The notes: generated by a model from the letters alone, not told the origin. Shown: positions 38,681 through 52,167, counted from the stretch's first letter. The stretch: DNA of 64,000 bases from Paraspadella gotoi (GCA_051294375.1 CM119270.1:4270301-4334300); one strand, 5' to 3'. A program made the numbers and translations.

Positions 38681-40457
38681 TTAAAAATTCAATTTATAGA
38701 TATACAGTATACACTATACAAACGTTTATTTTCAAGCTTCGGTATTTAAATTAATCAAGATTGTCGGTTTTATTTCGGGACGAAGGAATGATTTATTAAA
38801 ATAACTGCGACGGCGGTCGAGAATGGTGTTTCCGTTTAAATTCTGTTATCTGTTAATTCCTTAACACGAATAATAAAGAGAAAAAAAAATGGATAAATGA
38901 GAATATAACGACCGCGAAAGAAGGTTATCCCCGATAACAAAAAATTAATCTGATTTTGGCAGAAAGAAACGAAGAAATGCATCTAAAATGCTTGAATGTC
39001 AATAAAATCGAGTCACGAGGCTATGGAATTATTTCTTTTTAACTTTGGAAATCATTATTTTCATAGGCAGTCTGATAGCAATTTGATAAAGCCTCGGAAA
39101 GAAATGTGCTGAACCGTCTCCATGGAAACTAAACAAAAAGTTCTGAAAATCTTTGGGTCCGGAACGTCGGCCTCGCTGGAACACTTGCTATTTAAGTTGT
39201 CCGTTACTGAAATCGGCTCAGTGACCATTTTTCAGGATTAAGTTTCTTGACGCTCTTCGCTTTGAGATTTTAAATGTTTAGTTAATGTTATATACCATCA
39301 AAGACTTTTTACTAGCTGCTTACATTAAATTAGCTCATTAGTATGGAAAAATAGCTAGCGAATTAATTCTTTCTAACTAACACTGAGGCGACTTACCAAA
39401 CTTCGTACTTAATACTTAATACTCAAAAATAATAACAATGTATAATTAAAATAATGTTTATTTAAACAAGAAATTTTATTTCCTACTCGTTATATATAAT
39501 TTAAATCCATAAAGGGGGCATGCGAAAAATCCAATTTATCCTTTATTATCTCTAAATTCAATTTAGTGTAACAACACCTTTAAAACATTAGCTCTGAAGG
39601 GATGTTTTTTGTTGATAATAACACGCGAAGGAATGGCATTAGAAAAAAAAAGAAAAGAAAGTTACTTCACGATTCAATGGGGGCGACTGGACAGGAAATA
39701 AAAAGCAGCATGTAGTCAATAAACGCGCTTCTTGATTTTTGCCTTCTTTCATTATGGGTTTCATACATAAACTACAATGTACAAAGGAAATATTTCATCC
39801 CCCTGTATATCGGCCGCAGTTTCACACGAAGTAGAAACGAACTGAGGAACAATTGTCCCTAAGGGGACATTTCGAAGCAGATTTCCAAATAAGACACCTT
39901 GTGAGCAAAAAATGACAATTTTTTTTACGAGGAACAATTGATTTTTAACCGACGAATTTGTAGAAAAGAGAGGGAGAAAGAGAGAGAAAGAGAGAGAGAT
40001 AAAGTACTGCACAAACAGAGACATGGGAGCAGGAGAGACAAAAAGTAGGGAGTAGCAGGCTAAAATTAACAGCGTCAATAACCTATTTACAGGTTAATTA
40101 TTTTTCAATTGTGTTAAGTACTCTAAAGGATAGCACCGCCATCTTTGATACGCACAAACACACACGCATATATATAGATCGGAACGCTAGTTAATTTACG
40201 TCTAGTAGAAAAACCAACAAATGCAACGGACTAACCATTCAAAATTTACGCGCTCGCTCTGTAGTAAAACTCAAAAGACACAAAAGTAGAGCCGAATGTT
40301 TGACACAAACATAAATTCATGGAATGTTACTCGTTTGTATTTAAATTTGTTTTGTTTTTAATCGCGATTTTCACAATCTGGTCTTTTCAATAGACTCTCC
40401 CCCCCATTTTTTTTGTCAGTAACGTCCCATTTTTTCTCTTCCGGGCCCGATCGAGCC

Positions 40458-41505
40458 TCAATGACAGGCACGGGCGTAGAGCAGCATGTAGGGCGTGGCG
40501 TATGAGACGGCGCCGTTGATGGAAGGTGCCAGACGCAGCGCCAGCCTCTCGGCGGAAATTCTGCGAACTTCGACGTCGTCGCATTCGAACCAAGAGAACG
40601 CCTCCTCTTTTCCCTCGAACTCCGTCGTCGTTGACGTCGTCGCGTCGTCTTCCTCCCGCGACGGCGGCGGAGGGGTCTCGTCCGAGAGACTGAGATTCTC
40701 TAAGCTCTGACTCATGGCGCCGGCGGTGGTCGGTGGCCGCGGGGGTGGCGCGGGATGGACCCCGGCGGCCAAAAGGTTGCGATCCATGACGCCGTTCATG
40801 TTTTCGTCGGGCACGACGTTTCCGTTCTCGTCGCCGTTGTTATTGATCTCCAACGCAAGGTCATCGGCGTCGAAAGGCGGCACGATCGACGCCGGATTCG
40901 GCCGACCTGAGGGTCGGCGTCGACGGGCGTCGGCCTCGGCGTCGAGATCGCGAGGGATGGGAGATCGGTGGCGGGGGGAAAGGGGAGACGTGTCGGGGGA
41001 GGAGAGGTCGTATTCGCCTACGTGAATAAATATAAAAATTCAATATATGAATGTACATATACCTCGTTAATTGAACGAATGAATACTTGAATGATTGAAT
41101 AATTGTAATTGGATAAATGATTAATTAAATTAATGAATAATTAATTTAATGAATAAATGAATAATTTAATCAATTAAATCAGATCACTCGAATCGACCGA
41201 ACCTTCGAACGGCGCCACGTCGACCGCTTCCGCCTCGGGCTTCGGGAAACAAGTCCTACAGACTCTGACGTAAGCCGTGTAGTGACCGACAGAGAGAGAC
41301 GTCCCCTGGTGCATGATGATGGCGAAGAGTTTGTAGCTGGTGGTGGAGGATGAGGAGGAGGTGGGCGTGGCGAATCCCTCCGCGTCGGCGACGGTAGTCA
41401 GCGACGCCGGAAGATCGAACGGCGTCGAGAGAAAATCGTTGATCTTCGTCAGCGTCGGCCCGCAGATTCTATGGTAGAGGAGGGCGACTTATTTTCTCTT
41501 TCTCT

Positions 41506-41590
<85 letters not shown>

Positions 41591-44500
41591 ACCCGTCGCC
41601 CATCGTCGCGGAGAACCGTTTGAGATGAATGTTGAGGATGGGCGGAAGTTGTTGGTAGTGCGAGGTCCGCACGGCCTCGGTGTAGGCGCGGCACACGTCG
41701 CAGGCGTACTTGTTTTGGTCGACGAGGCGCTCGGCCTTGCAGAGGACGCTGAGCGGCCAGCAGGCGCGCGGCTCCTCGTCAACGAGATCGTCGTCGCTGA
41801 ACATCCCGAGGTCGTCGGAGGGCGACATATCCAGACCCGAGGAGCCGAGGCCAGAGTCGGAAGACTTCTTATCCTCCGTCTCGTCCTCCAAACGAACGGG
41901 AACGGAGAGATCCTGGTGCAGAGGAAATGGAGGGTACGAGTTGAAAAAATGCGAAAATAGAAGAAAAAGAAATAAAGAAAGAAAGAAAAAGTAAGAAAAT
42001 AAAAGAAAGAAAAATAATAAGAAAAAAAAGGAAAAGAGAATGAATGAAAGAAAGAAATCTAAATCCTCCTCTCTTCTCCTTTCTCTTCATATCTATTCAC
42101 TTGCTCTTGTGGTCTACGACATACTTCGTCTCCACTGACCTGAAAGGGTTCCGTCCTTTCCGAGCAAGTGTCACAATCTTGGCACCTTGTTTTTATCACC
42201 ATTTTGCCCTCAAACAACCTCGTGATTATGTCGCTCCGTCCGGAAACTGGAACAAGACAGCGAAACTAATCAGTGAAAACTAAATACAGTACTTGAGAAA
42301 ATAAATCCGAAAACTATAATTATAAGAGTAATATAAAAATATTTTCATCTCGTTTTCTTAAATATAGCAAACCAAAATGAATCATTTTGCAGGGTTGGCA
42401 TTAAAAAACCCACCCAAAAAAAACACACTAAAAAGTGGGGTTTTTGGTTTTTTTTTTATTAAATATATTTTTTGTTACCTTTCTCTTTTAATATAATTAA
42501 TAAACTTTAAATATAAATATTAAATGCAACTAATATACAGCATCTGACTTACTTATAAATCGTTCTTTGACGTCTTTTAACTTGATTTCTGTTGTGTTTT
42601 AGCTTGATTCTTACTTGATTTTCATCTCTGACTTGACTGACTTGATGTTTGTATCTAACATAAAAATTGGCAACGACAATTTGATATTTACATTATTTAC
42701 TATTTCATTCTCTTCAATTTGCTTTGTAATAACACTCACTGTCACATCTTTTTGTAAAAGATTTAAATAATGAGCTCCACATCCATATGTAAGCATATTG
42801 GGATATTTCTCTCTTAACAGATACCTCATTTTAACCATTTTCATTTCATTATCAGTAACGCAAGCAAAAACAATTTTGCCAGTCTCTGCTTTAATTTTTT
42901 GCAACTGGAGTAGGACACAAACTTGACGTATCAGAATCAGACATGTCAGAAGAATTTCTCATTGAACTAAGAGGAAGATTTAATGGGGGAGACATTTGAA
43001 ATGATAAGTCCTCTCGTTCTTTTTTTTTCTTACTACTAATTTTTTCACAGCAGTGATCGCAGCTAACTTTTTTTGAGTCAATTTCAACCGGGCTCACTTC
43101 AACCCACTCCGTTCCTTTTTTTTCTACCACTACCAAACGACATTGTTAATAAATTAGGATGTCATTTTAGTAACCTGAAAGTGAATAAGAAACAAAACAA
43201 ATTTTCCTAGCATCATTATCTATAAAAAATATTAAAGTATCAGTTTATACAATATGATAAAGTCTATTAATTTTCCAATATTAATCAAAAGGAAAAAAAT
43301 TTATAACAGATACATCAGTTAAAAGCCTACATAGTTACTGCTTTAAAGTAAAAAGAACCTGTTTAAAATCATTGGACTTAGTAATTGAAAAAACCCAAAA
43401 AACCCACCCAAAAAAACCAAAAAACCCACTGGGCTGGATTTTTAAAAAATAAACACGGGTTTTTGCCAACCCAGACATTTTGTGTACTGTTAAAATTAAA
43501 AAAGTCATATCTCATACTTCAAGCTTTCACGACCCTGTTTTAAAAACAAAAGACAATCCCTGATTCACGATTGAAACTCACCGTTCAGGTAATCCTGGAC
43601 CTTGTCGCGCACTTTCTCGTCGAGAGTCGTGACCGAACGGGAAACGGCGACGACGGCGCCGCCCCCTCGAGCGCGCGAGGGACTCCCCGTCCGGCGCCGC
43701 TTAGCAGGATGAAGCGAAGAGTAGAGGGAGAGCGCTGCGTTGGTTTTGGCGGCGCCGAGAAGGCCGACGGGAAGTTTGGCGTGACTAGAGGCTTTGAGTT
43801 TGGGGACGATGCCTTTTTGAGGGGAAATGATGCGGGTGAAGGTGCCGTTGGCGTTGCGCTTGGTCGAGATCGTCTTGTTCGTAACGACGACGGCGGAGGC
43901 GGCGACGACGCCGCCTTTGGGCGATTTGGCGAACATTGAGGTGAGTCGCAACTGGCCTTTGGAGAAGAGGGTTTTCTTCGACTTCTTCGTCGAGGAAGAG
44001 TCGGGCTTCTTCGTCGGCTGCGATGAAGGGACGATCGCTGGGTCTGGGGGAGGATGGGGGATTGCTTTTCATGTTGTTGTTGTTGTTGTTGTTGTGATTG
44101 GCCATTGAACGAGACGAAATCGAGCTTAAATCGATTACCTCCCTAGCTACAACAACAACATACCGGAGTCGTAACCGCTGCTGGTGGAGGGAGTGTCAGA
44201 CTTGTCAGATTTGTTGTCGTCTTCCATTTTTTCGTCGTCGTCGTCATCCTCAGAAGTCAAAGCCAGTTTTGGTGGCGGAGCCAGAATTTCCTAAAAGACA
44301 GTCGGGGTTTTTAGCGTTTCATTCTTGAAAAAGTACAGACCAAACGGTGAATATAACAGTATCAGACAAAATTCTCTTAGTCGGGAATAATTTTACCGAC
44401 TAGTATATAGAATAATATAAGATAAAAACGTCAAATACAGACATATTTAGTAAATCAATCAATCAATCGCGCTACCTGAAGCTTGAAGATTTGCTTGGAC

Positions 44501-45550
44501 GCCTCCTGGACGTAAGTGAGGAGGCAATGAAGGAACTCGGGCGCGTCCTGTTGGATGTTCTCTTCGAACATCGGGTTGACTTCCCTCACGGCGCCGAGGA
44601 GATCCTTGGGCGCTGTCGATCCGGCGCCCTCCGACCGGAAATCCTTGGCCGACATGGCGTCGAAGAGGTCGCGCAAGAGACGCACCACGCGCCACGTCTT
44701 CCGGTCGTCCTCCTCCACTTTGACTTCGGACGGAGCCTTTGCCGGTTCGAGCTCGTCGTCCTTGGGAGAGTCGGCGTCGGCGGCGACTCCGTTTTCGAAG
44801 CGCGTCGTCATATCAAGGGCCTTCTTGTCACGCGCCTTTTTTTCCTGGAAAGAAAAACGAAAAATTAAGTGATTTAAAACAATTATTATTTCTTATAATT
44901 TTTATTATTTGTTTATTAAACTGAATAAGAATTAAACTAAATAAGAAAAATGAGCAAAATTTAAAAAAAAATCAACTTCAAAACAAAACAAAACAAAAAA
45001 AAAAAAAAATAAGCAAAGAAATAAAAAAAATCACATAGCCAGAGCTTATTTATTTTTAACGTAGAATTGGAAAGAATAAAAAAGCCAAACAAATTAGTTG
45101 AAAAGAAGAAATCTCCACCTGCAACTTTTCCTCGACGACTTCCATCTGTTCCACGATCGATCTCAGCCCGGCGGTGAACCCAGGCGTGAACCGTAACACC
45201 TGCAGAACGCTGTTGGCGTAGCAGGTGTTTCCGAGGTTGTCGAGCCCCGCGATCGGGTTAATGTGCTCGGGTCGGGCAGGCGGGGCGTCGTTTTGACCGA
45301 CAACGGTCTCCGGGAGAGGCCCAAAGGGTCTCCAGTCGGTGTCGTTGCCGCCCGCGAATTCGGCTAGTTCGGCGCTGTCGGTCGGCGCCGCTTTATCGTC
45401 GCTCTCCTGGTCATCGAGAAAAACGACGCAGCGAGGCTTCATCTCGAGCTCGCCGTCGTCACGCTGAGCGCGGTCGTCACGCGACGCCCGTTCGTCCTTG
45501 TCGATGGACGCTCCTTCCGGGACAAAGCGTTGCGGCCGAAAATCTTTCAT
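40458..45550 (-). CDS. USP1: Ubiquitin carboxyl-terminal hydrolase 1
   Basis: Nuclear deubiquitinase that removes monoubiquitin from PCNA and FANCD2 in the family; needs UAF1. Exons, right to left: 45119-45550 (MKDFRPQRFVPEG; Cys box LDNLGNTCYANSVLQVL), 44476-44844 (QQDAPEFLHCLL), 44164-44290, about 43588-44120, about 42145-42250 (zinc-ribbon-like CQDC), about 41593-41930 (ERLVDQNKYACDVC and PPILNIHLKRF), about 41185-41477 (His box SLSVGHYTAYVR), terminal 40458 to about 41005 (WFECDDVEV, then PYMLLYARACH and TGA). Cys, His and Asp catalytic elements are present, and two CxxC pairs form the expected zinc site. An apparent extra base near 44010 (GAAGCCCGAC) shifts one exon; the other copy lacks it. 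A decayed hAT element lies in an intron. Confidence 0.94.
41505..41592 (+). repeat. (CT)n microsatellite touching a USP1 splice donor
   Basis: CT tract with TTC interruptions every 20-30 bases, identical in spacing in both copies (30430-30524). On the gene's strand the intron begins GTGAGAGAGAG, so the repeat is part of the donor consensus. Confidence 0.95.
42390..43474 (-). mobile_element. Decayed hAT element in USP1 intron, right copy
   Basis: Same insertion as 31301-32364, slightly longer (1085 bp). Left end CAGGGTTGGCATTAAAAAACC, right end GGGTTTTTGCCAACCCAG; TCATTTTG at 42382-42389 and ACATTTTG at 43475-43482. The transposase core is better preserved: VFACVTDNEMKMVKMRYLL followed by a GCGAHYLNLL motif, typical of the hAT catalytic/dimerisation region. 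Confidence 0.88.
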
Positions 45551-46887
45551 TCTGGTCGGCGTCGACTGGTCAAAAGGGACGAGAAATCATCGATTATTGA
45601 TAATGCGGCAAATGGTCGGACCGGCCGGCATTCATAAATCTGATTCTCAACGGATTACACACTACCAAAGCGGGTTTAAAGTTTAACGATATTCGATGTA
45701 AATCAGGAAATTTTAAGAGGGAAAGAGATATGTGTCACGTGAACCGTTTAAAACATTTAAAAATAAGGAAGTAAAAACGTTCACGGTCACAAAGACGACG
45801 GGTGGAAGCGAGTTTAACAAAGTCTGATCGTGTTCGTTGCCGATGATAAATGCGTTCGTAAGAATTTTAAATTTTTTTACCAAAACTTGATCCGAGATAA
45901 AAAGTCACTTTTCCCGCCACACAAAGAGAATTTAAAAAAAAGCTACTTGCAGAAACACGCGGGAACGGATTTCTGAGATGGCGTCTCTCGAGTGGAGCCA
46001 TAGGCGGAGACAATTTGCGAATGAGCCAATAATGAAAGAAACAACGATTCTCCGCTTCTCTAATTAGTCCATTTTCGCATTATGTTGGTTTAAAGAACCA
46101 ATCATAACGAAGCAGACAGTCTGAAATGACGATATGAATTTGAGCCTTAAATGTATTAACGGAGAGAGTCAGAGCTGTTTACGTTCAGATTTTTCGTTCT
46201 CAGCTCTGGTTGGTGGAAATAGATTTTATTCGATTTTCATTCGTCTATACTCTCGGGCATTAAATTAAATAGTGGGTATTGGCGGGAGAACATCTAAACT
46301 CAATGTGATTGGAAGATTTATACTTTGACTGTAATTCTATTGGTCAAGACAGAAAAATAACGTTATTATGTCATAAAGAAATTCATTTAGCTGCCCTTGC
46401 ATTAAATGACGTCATAGCGGGAAGATGGAGCAGCTAAGCTATTTTTCAAAAAAAAGTAAATGATCAGTCTACGTATTTAAATATTTAATGAACTTTTACT
46501 CGTTTAAATTCGTTTCAAAAATGTTAATATATTTTAAAATATTGGAACTTTATTCCCTATCAATCTTTGAAATTTGAATGTTGATTTATCAACTGCTGAG
46601 GTTTCCATTTGAAAGAAAAAAAAATAAAACTAATTTGAAGAAACATTGATATTTAGTCACCACAGAATACGGAGCCTGCCACTCAATAGCTGTGTTGACA
46701 AAACAACGCTGACAAAAGGCTTTCATAATTCTATAGAATGATTTGGAGAAGTATTTTTTGACGATTTGTTTTGGTTTTCAAGCTTATCGATTTCCTTTGT
46801 AACAGAATTGTTTTTGAAAGCAAAAACCAACTTTTTAACTTCGTTGTTCTCTTTCGTCGCTTTTATCTATTCACATTGTTATTATAT
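45551..46887. other. Sphingomyelinase-USP1 intergenic region, right copy
   Basis: Counterpart of 34390-35700, with the probable USP1 promoter. CCAAT-like words and two ATTGG words occur between 46020 and 46340. No gene is recognised. Confidence 0.45.
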
Positions 46888-48708
46888 TTAGTATGAAAAG
46901 GTAAAGGTTGACACGCAGGGCCAGTGGTCGGAGATATCATTGTAGTAGCCGTCTTTGTAAATAGTACCTTCGCCGGGAATGTGAAATTCGCGATTCAAAT
47001 ACTTCCAATACCAAGACTTGTCATTTTGAAGTTTAAAAATCTCCATCCAAGCAGGTTGCATAGGTTGCTTGTGACTCTAAAAATAGAACGTTAAAATAAA
47101 AACGGGTGGTCGCCCAATGAAAAAGGAAAGTAATTATCAACATAGACTTCTAACAAAACCTTGAGAGAGACGATGTAGTCCAGGGTCTTGTCGTAATTGA
47201 GGTCGTACTTGTAGTGAAAGGCGTCGGCTCTGGCCAACCAATTGGTCTTCGCCGAAAAACTGCCGAATCCCCAGTTATCGCCGAAGTCGAATCTGTAAAC
47301 ATCCGGGTCTAGCAGGGCGTCGCTGTTGAATCCGTACTCAACGTTGAGGTCGCCTGCAAGGATCAGAATCATGTCCAAAATTTTTTTACCCTTTAGAATG
47401 AGAGAACCGATGATATCGGCGATGTCTTATGATTCGCAAATCGACGTATGTTTTACATTAGACACTTCAACAAGTTAATTTCAAATAATCAGACTCTATG
47501 TAAATTTGTAAACATGACTTAGAGACCGCTTTAGATGAACTATGTATTTAGTATTATCTACTTATGAATTTATCACTTGCTTTTAATTATAACTATATAA
47601 CTTTAATTTATAAACTCAACTTCAAATAAAAGATACAAAGCTAAGTGAATTAGTCTAATGCAAGCGAGATTTATTCATTACGTGTGATTTATTCGTTACC
47701 GGCGATTATGATGGGCTCGTCCTTTGGAATTCCGAAACCGTCGAGCCAATTCTTCATCTCTGCCATTTGTTTGACTCTGACGATTTGAGCTGTCGCTTCG
47801 TCACCTGCCTCGTCGGCTTGAAGATGAGTCCCCACCACGTGAAACAAACGATCATCTTTCTTTACCTGAAAAAATTCAAAGTATCTTGATCCGTTTCTCT
47901 TTTAGTAATTACGTGTTATCTCCTCTATCTTAAACTTACTGTTTAGTCCCTGTAATTTTGTTTAGTTCAGTAAGATACGCTTAAATCATTACAAACCCCT
48001 AAATTATTACTAGGCCATTGAAAAAGTGTACTCAACCTTGATGTAAACAGCTCCCTTATTGGCCTTGCAATCCCAAGTATGTTTGTCGCAACTTTTGAAA
48101 ACGTAGGCGTGGCGTTCTATAATGGGCAGCCTGCTCACGGCCATCACGCCCGAGCGCTGACTGAAATAGTCGCAGGCGCCCTTAAATAAAGAGAAGAGAA
48201 ATTATCTCTAAGAATCTAACAAGTATCACAATTTTTAAAAATTCTATACTCACGCTATCAGCGAAGTTTCGAAAACTTTTTTTCTTCCGTCCTTCGTTTT
48301 CTTGACTTTTTTCACTACACTGTACTACTCGTACTGTCTTAATTTTCATCCAAACTAACCGAATCATAAATATTCACAGCCATCAACCCTATTTCGCTTC
48401 ACATAACTGCACCACTGCACCTTCAGCGAGTCCCAATTGCTCGACTTGCAACCGGCTCCGGGCACCGAAGTTTGGTGAGGAAACACGTCGCTCACTTTCT
48501 CCTTGATCGCCCTCTGCGCCGCCGAAGTCATAAGTTCGTTGAAAAACAGAACCTCTGGAAATCTGCCGAAGTTGGTCGGCTCTTGAAGGATCTTGTGAAT
48601 GCCCCCTTTTGGAAATTAAGAGACGGGGGGGGAATGGATTCAAAAGATTTGGAAGGGTTGGGTGGTTTGCGATTGCTTTCTATGTTTTGTCTCATCGGAA
48701 CTGTTATA

Positions 48709-48771
<63 letters not shown>

Positions 48772-49002
48772 CTTACCAGGCAATCTCTCCAACCTCTGCT
48801 TCTGATCCCAGTCGTTTATCATTCCCAAGAAGATTGGCAGTTGTCTCACGTTGTAATTCATGACTCTCAGTTGCACAATTGAGGGCGACGACGACGAGGA
48901 CGACGACGACGACGATAACGACAACGACAACGATGACGACGATGCGATTATCAGGAGAACAATTAACGCGACGCGGTCGGCGTTAAGTTTGCGTGAAGCC
49001 AT
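46888..49002 (-). CDS. Secreted bacterial-type sphingomyelinase C
   Basis: Sphingomyelin phosphodiesterase of the DNase I-like exonuclease/endonuclease/phosphatase fold; splits sphingomyelin to ceramide and phosphocholine outside cells or in the secretory path. Six exons: 48777-49002, 48421-48605, 48037-48180, 47700-47865, 47160-47353 and 46888-47076. Lengths sum to 368 codons with consistent phases, giving 367 aa. The N-terminus is a signal peptide (hydrophobic ALIVLLIIASSS) followed by a Ser-rich stretch. Active-site set is complete: MNYNV (Asn), FFNEL (metal Glu), GTHLQA (His), GDLNV (Asp and Asn) and SDHWP (general-base His). It is closest in style to neutral sphingomyelinases of bacteria, some of which are haemolysins, but introns and a eukaryotic setting make it a host gene. 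Substrate is inferred from the family; a related phosphodiesterase remains possible. Confidence 0.82.
48713..48770 (+). repeat. (CT)n microsatellite touching a sphingomyelinase splice donor
   Basis: CT tract directly beside the donor of exon 1 (intron begins GTAAGGGGAGAGAG on the gene's strand). Confidence 0.95.
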
Positions 49003-49334
49003 TTCCGGAACGAAATTGAAATTACGAAAGGATGTAATTACTAAAACGGTCGTAAGAATACGAAAAACACAACAATATAAGTTACAATAGTATTTTTTCA
49101 TCCATATGACTTAAAAGTTTATGCAGTACGTCAAATTGTCAATGTCATTGTACAAACGAAAATGACTTTGCAGTTAAAAGCGAAACTGCAAACTAACTTA
49201 CAAGTACTACAAGTCTTTGTTAAACTAAAATAAAATTACCGGTGAAAAAAAAAACTGATTAACTTGAAACCGAGTTTCCTAACTCGATTTAAAAACGAAC
49301 GAACGCAAAGTTTCACTATGTACGTTGGTTGTTG

Positions 49335-49470
49335 TCGTACAATTAGTGCGACCGTTCGACTAATATAAAATATATCATTCATTGAATAAATAAGCTATCT
49401 TGCATCTATCTTAACTTCGAATAGGCTAGAGTAGGTTAAGGCTTCCCTCCCGCTTACATCCCACCCATTT
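49335..49470 (+). repeat. Dispersed repeat family A, diverged copy 4
   Basis: Shares TTCATTGAATAAATAAGCTA, TCTTGC and a TTAAGGCTTCC word with the other copies, but the central CCTGACTTTGG part is degraded. Low similarity, so assignment is tentative. Confidence 0.4.
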
Positions 49471-49589
49471 CGATGTCAAGTAACATGAATTAATTCGAAT
49501 TTGGCACAACAGTTACGAACCGTGATTTCAATGGTGAAGGAAAATTATAGTAGTACTGGCGAATTAACTTTCTCTCTCACACCACATCC

Positions 49590-49680
49590 ATATATGGAAT
49601 CGGTTTCGAACGGGCGACCTTCTGAACGAATTGAATATAAGGAGACAATCCGGCCACGTTGCCATCGAATGACGCGATCG
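49590..49680 (-). other. tRNA-like pol III relic (pseudo-tRNA or SINE head)
   Basis: On the minus strand an A box-like TGGCAACGTGG (49654-49664) is followed 41 bases later by a B box-like CGTTCGAAACC (49602-49612), with tRNA-like CAGAAGGTCGCC just before the B box. The acceptor and T stems do not pair well, so this is not a functional tRNA. A tRNA-derived SINE head or decayed tRNA gene is the likely origin. Confidence 0.4.
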
Positions 49681-49864
49681 GCGATCAGGTGATCACATTA
49701 TCTTGGTCGGCGATGCACCCGTCGTTTTCCCGGAGAGAAACGAGATATATTTAGCTGACAAAATTATATTGTGAGAATTGTAATTAAAGTTAAAAACTAA
49801 AGTTATAAGTAAGGAGAAATAATTCATTTAGTTTTTTTTTATGTTTCTGTTAGTTCTTTATATT

Positions 49865-50255
<391 letters not shown>

Positions 50256-50375
50256 CGCTCGATTGGGCCATTCTCCTTACTTTTAATAAATAGAACGAAT
50301 CAAAATGCCGTTTTGAAAAATGCAAGCCATCCTCTCTTTATACAATGTAATAAGACATTCTCGACATTCTCGACA

Positions 50376-50378
<3 letters not shown>

Positions 50379-50426
<48 letters not shown>
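50379..50426 (+). repeat. (GTC)n trinucleotide repeat
   Basis: About 15 GTC units, preceded by three ATTCTCGAC units (50357-50383). It would encode poly-Ser or poly-Asp, but no gene context is found. Confidence 0.95.
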
Positions 50427-50427
<1 letters not shown>

Positions 50428-50902
50428 CACCAGAAAATCCGTCAGTCCAAAGAATAAAATCCGGCGACCCTCCTTTTCCGAGACGGAGAGGGTTGGGAGA
50501 AACAACAACCAGAAAACAAAACATCAAGAAACAACAACAAACATCAAAAACAACAACAATGACGATCTTCCTCTCCTCTCGTTCCATGTTCCTTTCAGAC
50601 GCTGCTGCGTCGCAAATGACGGCTACGACGACGACGACATTTCTTCACACTTCGATTTCTTCCTTTTTCCCCACGGAGTCCTTCTTTACCTAAATGACCA
50701 AATACATAGTATTCCTTTATTTTCTTTATTGTACCGTCCCTCTTCGTATTTTCCCTTCCTCCTCATTCTGTTTTCTTTTATTGCATTCCTTCGCCTTCAG
50801 TAGGATTTTTCTTCCTCCAAGTGAATTGACTTCCACGCATTTGTTTCCCTCACAGGATCTGGTCTCTCGCTCTCCGTTAGAGCGAAAGAATAAGAGAGAG
50901 AG

Positions 50903-50912
50903 NNNNNNNNNN
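50903..50912. other. Assembly gap of 10 N inside a GA repeat
   Basis: Ten N with AGAGAG on both sides; the microsatellite was probably too long to resolve. Confidence 0.98.
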
Positions 50913-51767
50913 AGAGAGAGATGTCTGATGTGATTTGAAGCCGTCAACCAAATTTGATTCCGAATTCTACTAATATAGTTTTTTTTACATTATTATTTTA
51001 CATTATTAGGAAATTTTAACAAATTCATATCGACCATAAATTTAGACGTTCGAACGTATTACGAAGACCGTTACTTAGTATATCTATTGAAATATTTTCA
51101 TTACTTCTTATTTTATATATATTATACATGAAACTGTTCTTACCGTTTCTCAGCCTTTCGTGTCTCCATATTTTGAATATTTTATACTAACAATATCATT
51201 AATCTTTAAAAGGAGTCCGCCCACTCGACTTTCTCGCTCTCCTCTATAAAGTATTCAAGATCAATCGAAACAATCGTTGTCGTTGTTGTCGTTGTCGTTG
51301 TCATGACGACGAATGTGAATATATACGTACCTATATATAGTTTACAAGTCAGTCGCAAAATCGTATATTGTTTGTACCTTTTCAATAACAGTCAGATCCT
51401 TGTATTTCGATCTAATACTTTTATCCAATTAAAGTAAAGAAAATATGATACCAATAATCAATTCATTGATAGAGAAGCCATACACTCTGGGAGTTAATAA
51501 ACTGCAAGGATTAGCTATATTATTATTTTGTTTGAGGTATGGAGGCCTTAAGGCTTAACCATAGCCTAACCCACCATAGATTATGAATGAATGAATAATG
51601 TTATATTGGTCTTCACGTTGTATTTTGATATTGTATTTTTCTCCTTCTTCTCTTTGTTTTTCTCTTCGCTGCTCTGATTGGTCAGACGCGATCGTGGCGC
51701 CAAACTCGGACGTTTATTGGCTGAGATTGAAAAATCGTTTCGAAAATCGGTGTAAAACAAAAAGAAT

Positions 51768-51880
<113 letters not shown>

Positions 51881-52077
51881 ATGGGCGTCAGATATGCCAG
51901 GAGCGAAAAAAAAACTTCTCTGGAGCAAAAATGCAAATGATTCTCTTTATCTTCGCTTTTTTGAGTCGAGAACGAAAATTATTCCACTTTGCGGTTTGTA
52001 GTTAAAGAAAAGGGAACAAAAATCAGCGCATCGACTCAACAGTAAAAATGATATTAAAAGCCTAACTCATTAAATTT

Positions 52078-52127
52078 AAAAATATGGAACGCTTCACGAA
52101 TTTGCGTGTCATCCTTGCGCAGGGGCC

Positions 52128-52167
<40 letters not shown>

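Larger units (their letters stand above)
36205..47400 (+). repeat. Large tandem duplication 2, right copy (11.2 kb)
   Basis: Second copy of 25109-36204. USP1 is almost intact here. The intergenic part 38700-39560 shows many small deletions relative to the left copy, so neither copy is uniformly better. It runs without a break into the complete sphingomyelinase gene. Confidence 0.95.

Noticed and set aside
46888-49002. Bacterial contamination or a recent bacterial insertion carrying the sphingomyelinase
   Set aside because: The gene has five GT-AG introns with matching phases and lies in a continuous animal gene array.
49590-49680. Functional tRNA gene
   Set aside because: A and B boxes are recognisable, but acceptor and T-arm stems do not pair and there is no acceptable anticodon arm.
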